Positions 8,024 through 16,756 of a stretch of 35,163 nucleotides of DNA are shown piece by piece. This DNA comes from Undivivens sp041652635. GTDB lineage: Bacteria > Omnitrophota > Gorgyraeia > Gygaellales > Profunditerraquicolaceae. The notes under the pieces were generated by a model. That model did no database searches. It saw nothing but the letters and a program-made list of their open reading frames with translations, and was not told the origin of the DNA. Each line of letters opens with the position of its first letter. The first letter of the stretch is position 1. The stretch is from positions 1 through 35,163 of the forward strand of contig JBAZGW010000006.1 of assembly GCA_041652635.1 (NCBI GenBank), read 5' to 3'. The position numbers and the translations under genes were made by a program.

Positions 8024-9520
8024 ATGAAACGAATAGTCGTTTTAATTTTAGGGGTTGTTTGTTTTAACGGTTGCACTCTGGCCCCGAAATACAACCGGCC
8101 GAAAGCTCCGATTCCCGGCACTTGGCCAATTGGAGATGCCTATTTGCAGGCGCAGCCGGCAACCGGCGTTGTGGATGCCGAGCGATTGAAATGGCGGGAA
8201 TTTTTTACCGATCCGAAACTGCAGCGGATCATCGAGACCGCTCTTGAAAATAACCGGGACCTTAAGCTTGCCGCCTTAAATGTGGAAAAGGCGCGCGGCT
8301 TATACGGAATTCAACGGGCTGAATTGTTCCCGGGATTTGATGCGCAGGGAGGGTTGACCAAAGAACATTTTTCCTCCGATTTTATAACCCCGGGAAGTCC
8401 GAGGACAACCGAGAAATACAGCGTTAATTTAGGTGTCACTGCCTGGGAGGTCGATTTCTTCGGCCGTATCCGCAGTTTGAAGAAAAAGGCCCTGGAAGAA
8501 TATTTGAGCACGGAAGAAGCACGCCGCAGCGCTCAGATCACGCTGGTGTCCGAGATCGCCCAGGCGTATCTGACCGTTGCCGCGGACCGGGCTAACCTTA
8601 ACCTGGCTCAATCGATCCTGAACGCACAGGAAGGTGTTTACAATTTAGTCCAACGGAAACATAAGCTTAAACTCGTGAACGAAATAGACCTGTATCGCGC
8701 TCAAACCCAGATGGATGCCGCCTATGGAGATCTTGTGCGTTATACGCAGCAGGCAGCCAAGGATAAAAATGCGTTGGAGCTTTTGGCCGGCGATCCGGTC
8801 CCGGAAGATCTCCTGCCGTTTGATTTGGAAAGCGTCAGGCCGCTTAGGGATATCTTTCCCGGTTTATCTTCCGAAGTGCTTTTCAGGCGGCCGGATATTA
8901 TGGAAGCTGAACATCAACTAAAAGGCGCCTATGCCGATATCGGAGCGGCCCGGGCCGCTTTTTTCCCCAGTATTTCTTTAACGACCGCTCTTGGTTCTGC
9001 AAGCAGCGATCTTTCAAACCTGTTTAAAACCGGTAAGGATACCTGGATTTTCGCGCCGAAGGCTGTGATGCCGGTTTTTGATGCCCGCACCTGGTCAGCT
9101 TACCGGGTCAGTGAGGCGAACCGGAAAATCGCGTTGACCCGCTATGAGAAAACCATCCAGACGGCTTTTCGGGAGGTGGCCGACGTTCTTGCCGTGCAAG
9201 GCACGGTAGATAGACAAATAACGGGGCAACAGTCTATAGTTGATTCCGCGCGGAAGATTTACGATCTCTCAAGTAAACGCTACGCAACCGGGATCGATAA
9301 TTATCTAAGCGTCCTTGACGCGCAGCGGTCACTTTACGGCGCGCAACAAGGGCTCATTTTCGCGCAACTCTCCAAGCTTGTTAACGAGGTGAGGGCTTAT
9401 GCGGTATTGGGCGGGGGCGGGTTGGAGGATAAGGTAATAGAGAAGAGGGCCGGGCGGGATCTTGTTCAAGAAAATGTTCTTTCATCGTTGGGCTCTGAGG
9501 CCGGCAAGTCAAAGCCTTAA
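8024..9520 (+). CDS. Outer-membrane efflux lipoprotein (TolC/OprM, NodT family)
   Basis: This is the outer-membrane channel of the tripartite pump. I set the start at ATG 8024, which gives 498 residues, because it begins a lipoprotein signal: MKRIVVLILGVVCFNGC, with the lipid-attached cysteine in FNGC. A longer reading from 7859 would overlap the pump gene and lose the signal. CTLAPKYNRPKAPIPGTW is the conserved NodT/OprM start ('GCxxxPxYxRP'). Two outer-membrane efflux repeats follow, with the sequences SSEVLFRRPDIMEAEHQLKG and AARAAFFPSISLTTALG typical of the second repeat. Spacing to the pump is one base (TGA, G, ATG), so translation is probably coupled. A hairpin follows the stop codon. 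Confidence 0.94.
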   Translation: MKRIVVLILGVVCFNGCTLAPKYNRPKAPIPGTWPIGDAYLQAQPATGVVDAERLKWREFFTDPKLQRIIETALENNRDLKLAALNVEKARGLYGIQRAELFPGFDAQGGLTKEHFSSDFITPGSPRTTEKYSVNLGVTAWEVDFFGRIRSLKKKALEEYLSTEEARRSAQITLVSEIAQAYLTVAADRANLNLAQSILNAQEGVYNLVQRKHKLKLVNEIDLYRAQTQMDAAYGDLVRYTQQAAKDKNALELLAGDPVPEDLLPFDLESVRPLRDIFPGLSSEVLFRRPDIMEAEHQLKGAYADIGAARAAFFPSISLTTALGSASSDLSNLFKTGKDTWIFAPKAVMPVFDARTWSAYRVSEANRKIALTRYEKTIQTAFREVADVLAVQGTVDRQITGQQSIVDSARKIYDLSSKRYATGIDNYLSVLDAQRSLYGAQQGLIFAQLSKLVNEVRAYAVLGGGGLEDKVIEKRAGRDLVQENVLSSLGSEAGKSKP

Positions 9521-9523
9521 AGT

Positions 9524-9548
9524 GACCGGCAAGACTTTGTTGCCGGTC
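9524..9548 (+). terminator. Hairpin after the efflux operon, possible terminator
   Basis: A perfect 9-bp GC-rich stem (GACCGGCAA with TTGCCGGTC) has a 7-base loop and lies four bases after the stop of the outer-membrane channel gene. No U tract follows, so it may be a weak terminator or a 3'-end protecting structure. Confidence 0.45.
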
Positions 9549-9689
9549 CATTCATTGACAATATGCTCCGCGACGATTCTTTCATGATCCTGCCGCGGTT
9601 TTGTTTTGATCGGAGCGCGAAATTCCCGAATGCCTGTTCCGCTGTTTCAGGGGCAGGGCCTTTTGTCCCCAGCCTATTGAACTTTTTCC

Positions 9690-9718
9690 TTGTTAGCCTT
9701 CGCGTAAAGTTTTATAAT
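9690..9718 (+). promoter_or_regulatory. Sigma-70-type promoter for the YkgJ-like gene
   Basis: TTGTTA (9690-9695) and a perfect TATAAT (9713-9718) are separated by exactly 17 bases. Transcription would begin near 9725, about 50 bases before the ATG at 9778. It probably drives the downstream run of small genes. Confidence 0.65.
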
Positions 9719-9777
9719 GACACGTTGCTTTGAAGACGGCCTGAGGCAAGAATGGATATCGAAAGCGGGGGAGAGGG

Positions 9778-10164
9778 ATGAAGAAGATCGATTGCGAAAA
9801 ATGCAAGAAGCAGAGCGCCTGTTGCAAATTCGGGGCCTGGGTGGATCTGGAAGAGGCCAAGAAAATAGCCTCTCTCGGATTAAAAGGCGATTTTTATCAG
9901 CTTGAGGTTGATAAGGATTTCCCTTCCGGATATAGGATCGGAACGAGTTACGGGAATAACCCCTGTTCTTTTCTTACCAAGAAAGGGTTGTGCGCTGTCC
10001 ATATAGTAGGCTATGAATTCAAACCGGCCCACTGTAAGGAATTCCCTTATGAGAATAATGAATTATCCCCTTTCGCGAAGGTCTTGTGTTTACAGGCCCG
10101 TCCCAAAAAAAGAAATAAGTCCGTTCGTCCTGATGCCGGGAATACCCGCAGGAAGAATAATTAA
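9778..10164 (+). CDS. YkgJ-family cysteine-cluster protein
   Basis: This is a 128-residue protein with the cysteine pattern of the YkgJ / zinc- or iron-chelating family: CEKCKKQSACC near the N terminus, then NPCSFLTKKGLCAVH, then KPAHCKEFPY. The family is thought to bind Fe-S or zinc, and some members are linked to RNA or protein modification, but the biochemical role is unsettled. The C terminus is a basic tail. The start is fixed by GGGGGAGAGGG before the ATG. It begins a run of short-spaced genes (6 bases to the next one). Confidence 0.8.
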   Translation: MKKIDCEKCKKQSACCKFGAWVDLEEAKKIASLGLKGDFYQLEVDKDFPSGYRIGTSYGNNPCSFLTKKGLCAVHIVGYEFKPAHCKEFPYENNELSPFAKVLCLQARPKKRNKSVRPDAGNTRRKNN

Positions 10165-10170
10165 CCCGCC

Positions 10171-10881
10171 ATGAATTTGATCGATTCCGGATTCCAGAAT
10201 TCGAATCTTTTTCAGCATATGCCGGTTTTTGACGAGATCTCATACGCCGGGCATAACGAAGATAAAGTCCGCCAATATAAAGCGTTCCACGAAGGGCAAA
10301 CATGCGGCATTCTATCCTTGAATTTTATCCGCGATGACGAGAAGATCCTTTGGGACGCGATAGAAGATTTCGTGAAACGCAGCGTAATCAGCGCCGCGTC
10401 CTGCGCGCACGGTATTTATATCTTTGACCTGTTGACCATCGATATCCATAAGGAGATCAAGACATTTAAGCACGCGGAACTCTCTACGGTCATCATAAAT
10501 ACGGCAAGCAGAATGAAGCCGGGGGAAGTGAGGATGATCAAGTATTCTTCTCTTTACGCGCTCATTCAAAAAACCGCCGATTACGATTGGGGAAAGATAA
10601 CTTTTAAGAGCGCCGTGAATGTGTTCAAAGATAAACCGCAATATCTGGATCTGTTGATCGGACAGCTTTTGAAAGATTATATGTTCTCTCGCGATCCGGT
10701 GATCCTTTTATTGAATGATCTCAGCCAGAACCCCGTTTTTGACCAGCAGAACGTAACTCAGCAGGAGCGATTGAAGAAAGTCATAGCCGATCTTATTCCT
10801 AATTCCATCGAATTCGTCCCCGAAGTGTATATCCAGGATAAGAATGGGGCAAGAGAACTTCTTTCCGGATCAAAACTGTAG
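10171..10881 (+). CDS. Hypothetical protein, 236 residues, no family recognised
   Basis: I do not recognise this protein. It looks soluble: no signal peptide, no strongly hydrophobic helix, and a mix of charged and hydrophobic residues typical of an alpha/beta or all-alpha fold. Notable stretches are HEGQTCGILSLNFIRDDEKI near residue 40, a cysteine-histidine pair (SCAHGIYIFDLL) near 77, and AELSTVIINTASRMKPGEVR near 100. The gene starts 6 bases after the YkgJ-type gene and ends 21 bases before the S4 gene, so all three are probably co-transcribed. The upstream ribosome binding site is weak. Coding is supported by the clean 236-codon frame and codon usage like its neighbours. Confidence 0.6.
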   Translation: MNLIDSGFQNSNLFQHMPVFDEISYAGHNEDKVRQYKAFHEGQTCGILSLNFIRDDEKILWDAIEDFVKRSVISAASCAHGIYIFDLLTIDIHKEIKTFKHAELSTVIINTASRMKPGEVRMIKYSSLYALIQKTADYDWGKITFKSAVNVFKDKPQYLDLLIGQLLKDYMFSRDPVILLLNDLSQNPVFDQQNVTQQERLKKVIADLIPNSIEFVPEVYIQDKNGARELLSGSKL

Positions 10882-10902
10882 TTTTTTCTAAAAAGGATCA
10901 AT

Positions 10903-11136
10903 ATGGATTTTCAACTAAAAGCGGAATTTATCGAGCTGGATAATCTGCTGAAGGTAATGGATTTTGTTCCTAACGGGGCGGAAGCTAAACAGCGCATCCA
11001 GGCAGGCTCGATCAGGATCAACGGCGAGGTTGAAACACGCGTCCGCCGTAAACTGCGTTCCGGTGATTCCGTGGAATTCGGCGGGCAACAAATCGTTATC
11101 GTTTCTGAATTCCGGGGACAGTGCGCCAATACTTAA
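10903..11136 (+). CDS. Small S4-domain RNA-binding protein (YbcJ-like)
   Basis: This is a 77-residue protein made almost entirely of one S4 domain: FIELDNLLKVMDFVPNGAEA, then KQRIQAGSIRINGEVETR, then LRSGDSVEFGGQQIVIV. This is the compact stand-alone S4 type of E. coli YbcJ, which binds RNA and may act on ribosomes or in RNA handling. No catalytic domain is attached. The AAAAGGATC ribosome binding site lies just upstream. It is the last of the short-spaced run from 9778. Confidence 0.82.
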   Translation: MDFQLKAEFIELDNLLKVMDFVPNGAEAKQRIQAGSIRINGEVETRVRRKLRSGDSVEFGGQQIVIVSEFRGQCANT

Positions 11137-11206
11137 TTATATTAAGCCTTAGCCGTTGCCGGTTTTCAACCCTAGGAAAATTCATCTAACAAAGGATTGC
11201 CCGCGA

Positions 11207-12520
11207 ATGCCCGCCTTTCCCATGCCCAGAGTATTATTGTATACCCTGCCGCCTTCCGGCGGGGATTTCTTTCCCGTTTCCCTCGGCTATATCGCCGCGA
11301 GCCTCAAGGCGCAGAATATCGAAGCGGTGGTCGCGGAAGTGGACCGGATCACCGCGCGCACCGGCCGGGAAGTCGCTAATTTTGTCGGCGCCTATAAACC
11401 TTTAGTGGTCGGGTTCTCCGTTTATCAGGCCAATATAAAGCTGGCGCTTCAATTGGCGCGGCTGGTGAAGATGGTCGATCCGGAGATCCTCGTTGTCTTT
11501 GGCGGCCCTCAGGCAGGTTTTATGCCTAAAGAGGCGCTGCGCCGGATGCGCCAGGTGGACGTTATACTGCGCGGAGAAGGGGAGAATGTGCTGCCGGAGT
11601 TAGTGCGTTGCGTGATCTCCGGTTCCGACCCCAGGCATATTAAGGGCATTGTTTTTATGCTGGAAGATAAAGTGATCGAAACTCCGCCGGCGGCGCCAGC
11701 CGGGGACCTTGACTCTTTGCCTTCGCCGTATGCCGATAATGTGTTCGATCTCGGCCAGCATGAATCCGCGGTGATGCTGACTTCCCGGGGCTGCTGTTTT
11801 GACTGCGCTTTCTGTTACACTCCCCGCGCTTTCGGACGGTGCATCAGGGCGCATTCTCCCCGGAGGGTGCTCGCGGATATGACGATTTGCGTGAATGCCG
11901 GGATCAGCAGGTTTTTCTTCGCCGACCCTTCGTTCACATACGATAAAAAAAGGGTCGCCGCGATCATGCGCGGGATTATCAAAAGGCGCTGGACGGCCGA
12001 GATCTGGTGCGAGACCAGGACCGACCTTATCGATAAGCCGTTGCTGGAATTGATGGCCAAGGCGGGCGTGATATATATCGCCTACGGGCTTGAATCCTCC
12101 GATCCCGGTGTCAATAAAACTTTACGCAAGCCCATCGATCTCGACCGTTTTGAGAAGATCGTGCGTTTCACGCGGGAGGCGGGAATAGAGCCGGAGGTTT
12201 TCACGCTCTATGGTTTGCCCGGCCAGAGCACGGGATCGTGCCTTGAGACGTTGGAATTCCTGAAAAGGCTGGGGATAAAGATCGTGGGCAATTCCGCCGG
12301 CCAGCAGCTGCACCTTTTTTTCGGCACCGATATCGCCGATGACCCCGAACGTTACGGTATCCGGCTTTTGAAAAAACGCCGGCCGTTGTATCTTTCCCCC
12401 GGGACGGATTTTGTCACGGAACAGATGAAGCGCCGCGATATTGTCACGGTCGCCAAGGCCTATGAAGCCTTGCATCCCCGCAAAGCGCGTAAGGGGGGAG
12501 GCTATATCAGTTTGTTGTGA
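11207..12520 (+). CDS. B12-binding-type radical SAM protein
   Basis: The enzyme has an N-terminal cobalamin-binding-like Rossmann domain (about residues 5-150: PRVLLYTLPPSGGDFFPVSLGYIAASL, LVVGFSVYQ, VFGGPQA, VILRGEGE) and a radical SAM core. The 4Fe-4S motif is C-x3-C-x2-C in RGCCFDCAFCYTP (about C196, C200, C203 from this start). Later core motifs include FFFADPSFTYD and YGLESSDPGVNKTLRK. This B12/radical SAM (BchE-like) layout is used by methyltransferases and ring-forming enzymes; the substrate here cannot be told. I chose the ATG at 11207 with AAAGGA upstream. ATG 11222 is also possible, and a TTG start at 11156 is less likely. The cobalamin DxHxxG signature is not obvious, so cofactor binding is uncertain. 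Confidence 0.85.
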   Translation: MPAFPMPRVLLYTLPPSGGDFFPVSLGYIAASLKAQNIEAVVAEVDRITARTGREVANFVGAYKPLVVGFSVYQANIKLALQLARLVKMVDPEILVVFGGPQAGFMPKEALRRMRQVDVILRGEGENVLPELVRCVISGSDPRHIKGIVFMLEDKVIETPPAAPAGDLDSLPSPYADNVFDLGQHESAVMLTSRGCCFDCAFCYTPRAFGRCIRAHSPRRVLADMTICVNAGISRFFFADPSFTYDKKRVAAIMRGIIKRRWTAEIWCETRTDLIDKPLLELMAKAGVIYIAYGLESSDPGVNKTLRKPIDLDRFEKIVRFTREAGIEPEVFTLYGLPGQSTGSCLETLEFLKRLGIKIVGNSAGQQLHLFFGTDIADDPERYGIRLLKKRRPLYLSPGTDFVTEQMKRRDIVTVAKAYEALHPRKARKGGGYISLL

Positions 12521-12551
12521 CTTTGAGAATAGTGAATTAGTGGACAAAAAA

Positions 12552-12576
12552 GCTAAAACATCCGAAGTGTTTTTGC
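12552..12576 (+). terminator. Weak hairpin after the radical SAM gene
   Basis: The arms GCTAAAACA and TGTTTTTGC pair with one mismatch around TCCGAAG. The run of T lies within the 3' arm. It is a plausible but weak terminator. Confidence 0.3.
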
Positions 12577-12648
12577 GCTATAAGCATTGCTTAATATCGC
12601 TTGCTGTGACATTTTCCTCAAGGTTAGTTGAGCTCGTTTAAGTATCCT

Positions 12649-12677
12649 TTGTCCGGCAATCGTTAAGGTCTTATAAT
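12649..12677 (+). promoter_or_regulatory. Sigma-70-type promoter for the RNB ribonuclease gene
   Basis: TTGTCC (12649-12654) is separated by 17 bases from a perfect TATAAT (12672-12677). Transcription would start near 12684, which precedes both possible start codons of the ribonuclease (12727 and 12778). Confidence 0.6.
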
Positions 12678-12777
12678 TAAATATATAAGGTGCGGTGCCG
12701 ATTAGCCTGTCTATAGCGCCAGGGCAATGATCCCTGCGTTTGCGCGGATTTCGGTTTGTAAAACGGGGTTGCTTCGT

Positions 12778-14259
12778 ATGTCCGATTATTATAATATTGA
12801 CCTTCATAAGATAGCGCGCGCGGCGCTAAAACAATACGGTTTTGATTTTACCATCGGTAATCCGGTACTTGATGAGGTCACGGCTCTTGATCCTGATAGG
12901 CTTTTGAATGTAGCGTATGACGGGCTCAGGGATCTTCGCGGACTTCTCTGGTCGTCGATTGATAACGCGGAATCCCTGGATCTCGACCAGATAGAGTATT
13001 GTGAACGCGGCACAAACGGTGAGATTATCGTCAAGATCGCCATCGCCGACGTGGATTTATTTGTGCCCAAGAATTCTCAGACCGATATCTACGCCGCGCA
13101 TAACGGGTCATCGGTTTATGCCGGTATCGATGTTTTTCCTATGTTGCCGGAACGTTTGTCAAGCGGGCTTACCTCGTTATTACCGGACACTGAGCGCGCG
13201 GCTATCGTTATTGAATTCAGTGTGTTAAGTGACGGGACGATGACCTCTGGAGTTGTCTACCGGGCATTGATCCGTAACAAAGCGAAACTTATTTATGAGG
13301 AGATCGGCGGCTGGATGGAAGGGGAGAGGGGGGTTCCCGTGTCGGTTACCGGCGTTCCGGGGCTTAGAGAACAGTTGGAATTGCAGGATGAAGCCGCCGA
13401 ACGTTTGAACAAGTTACGTGTTGAGCAAGGGGCGCTTGAATTCGGTACCGTTGAACCGAAGCCCGTCATCCGCGGTGATGATGTCGTCGCGCTTTCCTTG
13501 AGGAAAAAGAACCGCGCCAGTTTCATCATAGAGAATTTTATGATCGCCGCCAACGTCACCGTATCGCAATTCTTGAAGAGAGCGGAGATTCCGATGATCC
13601 AGCGGGTGGTGCGCGTTCCCAATAACTGGCCTGGTATTAGGTCTGCCGCCGCCGCCTTTGATGAGACATTGCCGCTTCAACCCGAGGCTAAGGCGCTCGC
13701 GGGGTTCCTTCATAGAATAAAGGCCTCCGATCCGGATAAATTCCCCGATCTTTCATTGGCCATCGTCAAATTACTTGGCCCGGGTGAATACGTAATGCTT
13801 GATCATTCGTCAGATCCCGTGGGCCACTTCGGACTCGCGGTGATGGATTATACGCACGGGACCGCGCCTAACAGGCGTTATGTCGACGTGCTCATTCAAA
13901 GGCTTGTAAAAGCGGTCGTGGGAAAGCGGCCCTGTCCTTATGACCGGGATAAATTGGCCGATTTTGCCGTCCGCTGCACAGTCCGCGATAAAGCGGCTAA
14001 AAAAGTGGAGCGTTTTATGCGTAAAGCCGCGGCCGCAGTATTCCTGGAAGGGAAGGTCGGCGAATCTTTCGAAGGCATAGTCACGGGATCTTCCGAAAAA
14101 GGGACGTATGTGCGGATATTGACGCCTCCGGTAGAAGGGCGAATTATGCGCGGAGAAAAGGGATTGGCTGTCGGAGAGAAGGTTCGCGTGCGTTTGGCCG
14201 GGATGAACCCGTATAAGGGGCAGATCGATTTTGAGAGTTTTGCAGGAACAACGAAATAA
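12778..14259 (+). CDS. RNB-domain exoribonuclease (RNase II/R family, short form)
   Basis: This is a 3'-to-5' exoribonuclease of the RNB family, 493 residues from this start. The RNB catalytic stretch is at about 60-71, SSIDNAESLDLDQ. It holds three of the four usual metal-binding aspartates (D62, D68, D70), with the fourth replaced by Q71. The same SIDN...LDQ form occurs, to my knowledge, in short bacterial RNB proteins, so it is probably a subfamily trait and not damage. Other RNB blocks are MLPERLSSGLTSLLP and a DPVGHFGLAVMDYTHGTAPNRRYVD segment. A C-terminal S1-like RNA-binding barrel follows (about 430-490). Cold-shock domains at the N terminus are absent. ATG 12778 is preferred, because the family starts close to here; an in-frame ATG at 12727 also lies downstream of the promoter. 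Confidence 0.88.
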   Translation: MSDYYNIDLHKIARAALKQYGFDFTIGNPVLDEVTALDPDRLLNVAYDGLRDLRGLLWSSIDNAESLDLDQIEYCERGTNGEIIVKIAIADVDLFVPKNSQTDIYAAHNGSSVYAGIDVFPMLPERLSSGLTSLLPDTERAAIVIEFSVLSDGTMTSGVVYRALIRNKAKLIYEEIGGWMEGERGVPVSVTGVPGLREQLELQDEAAERLNKLRVEQGALEFGTVEPKPVIRGDDVVALSLRKKNRASFIIENFMIAANVTVSQFLKRAEIPMIQRVVRVPNNWPGIRSAAAAFDETLPLQPEAKALAGFLHRIKASDPDKFPDLSLAIVKLLGPGEYVMLDHSSDPVGHFGLAVMDYTHGTAPNRRYVDVLIQRLVKAVVGKRPCPYDRDKLADFAVRCTVRDKAAKKVERFMRKAAAAVFLEGKVGESFEGIVTGSSEKGTYVRILTPPVEGRIMRGEKGLAVGEKVRVRLAGMNPYKGQIDFESFAGTTK

Positions 14260-14294
14260 CGGGTGGGGAAGGAATTTAACTTTAACGGAGGGGA

Positions 14295-15341
14295 ATGGTG
14301 AGGAATATACCAAAAGAATACGAGACCGGCGATAAGGAATCGGACCGCTTGGTCAATGAACTTGTTAAGCGTTCCGCGTCCGTTGAGACCGGGGAGTTGT
14401 TGCGTGAAATATTGACGACCACCGTTAAGCTGGGGAAGGAATCAAGGGACAAGGGCGATCTGAAACTTGTGAATAACGCCTTGAAAGAGTTACGTTATTC
14501 TTTCAAGGTATTTTCTCCGTACAGGAACGTCAAGAAGGCGATAATTTTCGGGTCGGCGAGGTCCCAAAATACTTCGGCCGAATACCTGATGGCTGAGGAA
14601 TTCGCGCGCAAGCTGACGGCGAAAGGCTATATGATCGTTACCGGCGGCGGCCCAGGGGTGATGGAGGCCGGTAACAAAGGCTCAAAAACCGGGGAAGACT
14701 TTGCCTTGAACATTAGGCTTCCTTTCGAGCAAAAGACCAATCCATACATACGGGAAAAAGATAAGATCATCAACTTTAAATATTTCTTCACCAGGAAGCT
14801 GGTTTTCGTGAAAGAGACCGACGCGACCGCTCTCTTTCCGGGGGGATTCGGCACGCAGGATGAGGGATTCGAGATGATCACTTTGATCCAGACCGGTAAA
14901 TCCAGGCCCAGGCCGGTGGTTTTAATGGAACCGCCGGGTTCCGGGTATTGGGCGCAATGGCTGCGTTTTGTGGATAAACAGCTGGCCGGAAGAGGATATA
15001 TAAAAAAGGAAGACCTGAATCTTTTTCGCGTTGTGGACAATGTGGATAGCGGCATTGAACATATCGAGGGTTTTTATAAAGTCTATCATTCAATACGTTA
15101 TGTCGCCGGGTTGACCGTGCTGAGATTGAATAGGGAGGTCTCCGGTAAAACAGTGAGGTTCATAAATAAGGAATTCAAAGATATTTTAACGGGTGGCCGG
15201 ATCGAGGCGTGTCTTCCCACCGATAAAGAGGCCCAGGAAGGGGAATACCTTGATCTGCCCAGGCTGTCTATGCGTTTTAATCTGCGTGATTACGGCAGAT
15301 TGTGCGAATTGATAAGCGTGATCAATAAAGACTGTCCGTAA
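14295..15341 (+). CDS. LOG-family protein (TIGR00730-type Rossmann fold)
   Basis: This is a 348-residue protein with the LOG (lysine decarboxylase-like) fold. The two nucleotide-site motifs are intact: GGGPGVMEAGNKGS (about 117-130) and PGGFGTQDE (about 182-190), the family's PGGxGTxxE. Characterised relatives cleave nucleoside 5'-monophosphates to free base and ribose 5-phosphate: the plant cytokinin-activating LOG enzymes and bacterial PpnN. The N-terminal 75 residues and the C-terminal 100 lie outside the core and are charged, so this is a longer form nearer to PpnN than to plant LOG. The start could be ATG 14295 or GTG 14298; both sit just after GGAGGGG, and the spacing slightly favours the GTG. 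Confidence 0.86.
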   Translation: MVRNIPKEYETGDKESDRLVNELVKRSASVETGELLREILTTTVKLGKESRDKGDLKLVNNALKELRYSFKVFSPYRNVKKAIIFGSARSQNTSAEYLMAEEFARKLTAKGYMIVTGGGPGVMEAGNKGSKTGEDFALNIRLPFEQKTNPYIREKDKIINFKYFFTRKLVFVKETDATALFPGGFGTQDEGFEMITLIQTGKSRPRPVVLMEPPGSGYWAQWLRFVDKQLAGRGYIKKEDLNLFRVVDNVDSGIEHIEGFYKVYHSIRYVAGLTVLRLNREVSGKTVRFINKEFKDILTGGRIEACLPTDKEAQEGEYLDLPRLSMRFNLRDYGRLCELISVINKDCP

Positions 15342-15408
15342 CGTAAGCCCCGGGAATAGATAGCCGCGCGTTAAGGAACGCGGGTTATAATCTTTAAGGA
15401 TTAGTTTA

Positions 15409-16605
15409 ATGAATATACTAGACAGCCATTCAGTTTTGATCTTTTTAAGCCTTACCGTGATCCTTTCCTATTGGTTCAATTTGCTCGGCCGCCATTGGAG
15501 ACTTCCTTCTGTCCTGCTTCTGTTGGGTTTCGGTATATTGCTGCATTCTGTGGGGGATTATTTTAATTTCGTAATTAACGATATTAAGCCCTATCTGGAA
15601 TTATTCGGTATTGTGGGGCTGATCCTGATCGTCCTGGAAGCCGCCCTGGATATTAAAATCAGCGCTTCGAGCCTGCCGAATATACGAAAATCTTTTGAAG
15701 TGGCTTTCTTGATGCTTGTGCTGGGAACGGTCTCGATCGCCGCGCTTTTCAATTTCTGGTTCGGCACAGGATGGAAAGTATCTTTGATAAATTCCATCCC
15801 GCTTGCTGTGGTGAGCAGCGCTATCGTGATCCCCAGCGTCGCTCATTTATCGGGCAAGAAAAAAGAATTCCTTATCTATGAGTCCACGCTTTCCGATATC
15901 TTGGGGATATTGTTCTTTAATTTCTTGGTTCAACAGACGGTTATGACGGCCGGTTCTATCTTAAGCTTCTTTATGATGACGGGGGTGACGGTCATCTTAT
16001 CTTTTGCGGGCGCGGTATTCCTGATCTTCCTGGCGGCCAGGATAAAAAACCACGTCAAGATGTTCATTATTCTGTCGATAATGCTGCTCATTTATTCTCT
16101 GGGAAAGATGCTGCATTTGTCGTCACTGCTATTGATATTTATTTTCGGGATCCTCGTGAATAATCTGGAGAGTATTTTCAAGAATAAGTTTATGTCTTCC
16201 GGTGGAAATGAGATCAAGAATGAACTGGTCCATTTTAAACTGGTCGTGTCCGAATCCTCGTTTGTTATCAGGACCTTTTTCTTTATTATGTTCGGTTATT
16301 CGATCGATCTGCGCGTCATTGTCGGCAGTGATGTGCTTTTGATCGGTTCTTTGGTGGTAATGATCCTTGTCGCGGTCAGGTACCTTTATTTGAGATTATT
16401 CGCAAAGTTCAATCTCCTGCCGGAATTCTTCGTGGCGCCGAAAGGACTGGTAAGTATTTTATTGTTTTACGCCATACCGGCCCAGTCGGTTATCCCTTTT
16501 GTCGGCAGGGGCGTGCTCTTTTTTGTTATCTGCGCCACTTCCGTATTCATGGCGGTCGGTTTATATATTCACGGTGGTAAAACCGGATCTAATGATATCC
16601 TTTGA
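15409..16605 (+). CDS. Cation:proton antiporter (CPA family)
   Basis: This is a 398-residue membrane protein with about 11-12 hydrophobic helices spread over its full length and no soluble domain. The helix-4-like segment (LELFGIVGLILIVLEAALDI) and the ESTLSDILGILFFN segment, with its conserved acidic residue in the middle of the membrane, are typical of CPA-type Na+/H+ or K+/H+ antiporters. It lacks the TrkA/RCK tail seen in KefB/KefC. It would exchange monovalent cations for protons at the inner membrane; ion choice is not visible. A start at ATG 15409 follows AAGGA. A TATAAT lies at 15386-15391 without a clear -35. Confidence 0.85.
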   Translation: MNILDSHSVLIFLSLTVILSYWFNLLGRHWRLPSVLLLLGFGILLHSVGDYFNFVINDIKPYLELFGIVGLILIVLEAALDIKISASSLPNIRKSFEVAFLMLVLGTVSIAALFNFWFGTGWKVSLINSIPLAVVSSAIVIPSVAHLSGKKKEFLIYESTLSDILGILFFNFLVQQTVMTAGSILSFFMMTGVTVILSFAGAVFLIFLAARIKNHVKMFIILSIMLLIYSLGKMLHLSSLLLIFIFGILVNNLESIFKNKFMSSGGNEIKNELVHFKLVVSESSFVIRTFFFIMFGYSIDLRVIVGSDVLLIGSLVVMILVAVRYLYLRLFAKFNLLPEFFVAPKGLVSILLFYAIPAQSVIPFVGRGVLFFVICATSVFMAVGLYIHGGKTGSNDIL

Positions 16606-16616
16606 GGGGAGCCGGC

Positions 16617-16660
16617 GTGTAATCCGAATATCCTCAACGGATTACGTATGATTATTTTTT
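16617..16660 (+). terminator. Intrinsic terminator after the antiporter gene
   Basis: A stem of about 10 bp (16617-16626 with 16638-16647, core GTAATCCG and CGGATTAC) is followed after a short gap by six T (16655-16660). It separates the antiporter transcript from the nitrogen genes. Confidence 0.5.
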
Positions 16661-16687
16661 ATGGCGCGGTGTGTCCCTGAGAAAACA

Positions 16688-16724
16688 GTTACCAAAGCGA
16701 AGTGTTTTTTACTTGTATAAGTGT
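16688..16724 (+). promoter_or_regulatory. Upstream block shared with nifH, probable promoter of amtB
   Basis: GTTACCAAAGC, then GAAG, then TTTTTTACTTGTATAAG and TGT, recur upstream of nifH (19004-19040). The distance from TTACCA to TTGTA is 18 bases in both copies. The block sits immediately upstream of the two leaders that share hairpin design, so it probably includes the promoter or an activator site of both operons. The boxes are not a clean sigma-70 consensus, and no sigma-54 -24/-12 element is visible. Confidence 0.5.
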
Positions 16725-16728
16725 AGGG

Positions 16729-16740
16729 CACATTGACGTG
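16729..16740 (+). promoter_or_regulatory. Leader hairpin P1 of amtB with AxxGxx hexaloop
   Basis: CAC (16729-16731) pairs with GTG (16738-16740) around the hexaloop ATTGAC, which has A at position 1 and G at position 4. One more G-U pair and a purine-rich internal loop can extend it. The stem is short, so the hairpin is less certain than its nifH counterpart at 19044-19073. Confidence 0.35.
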
Positions 16741-16756
16741 TAAGATCCGAACTAAG

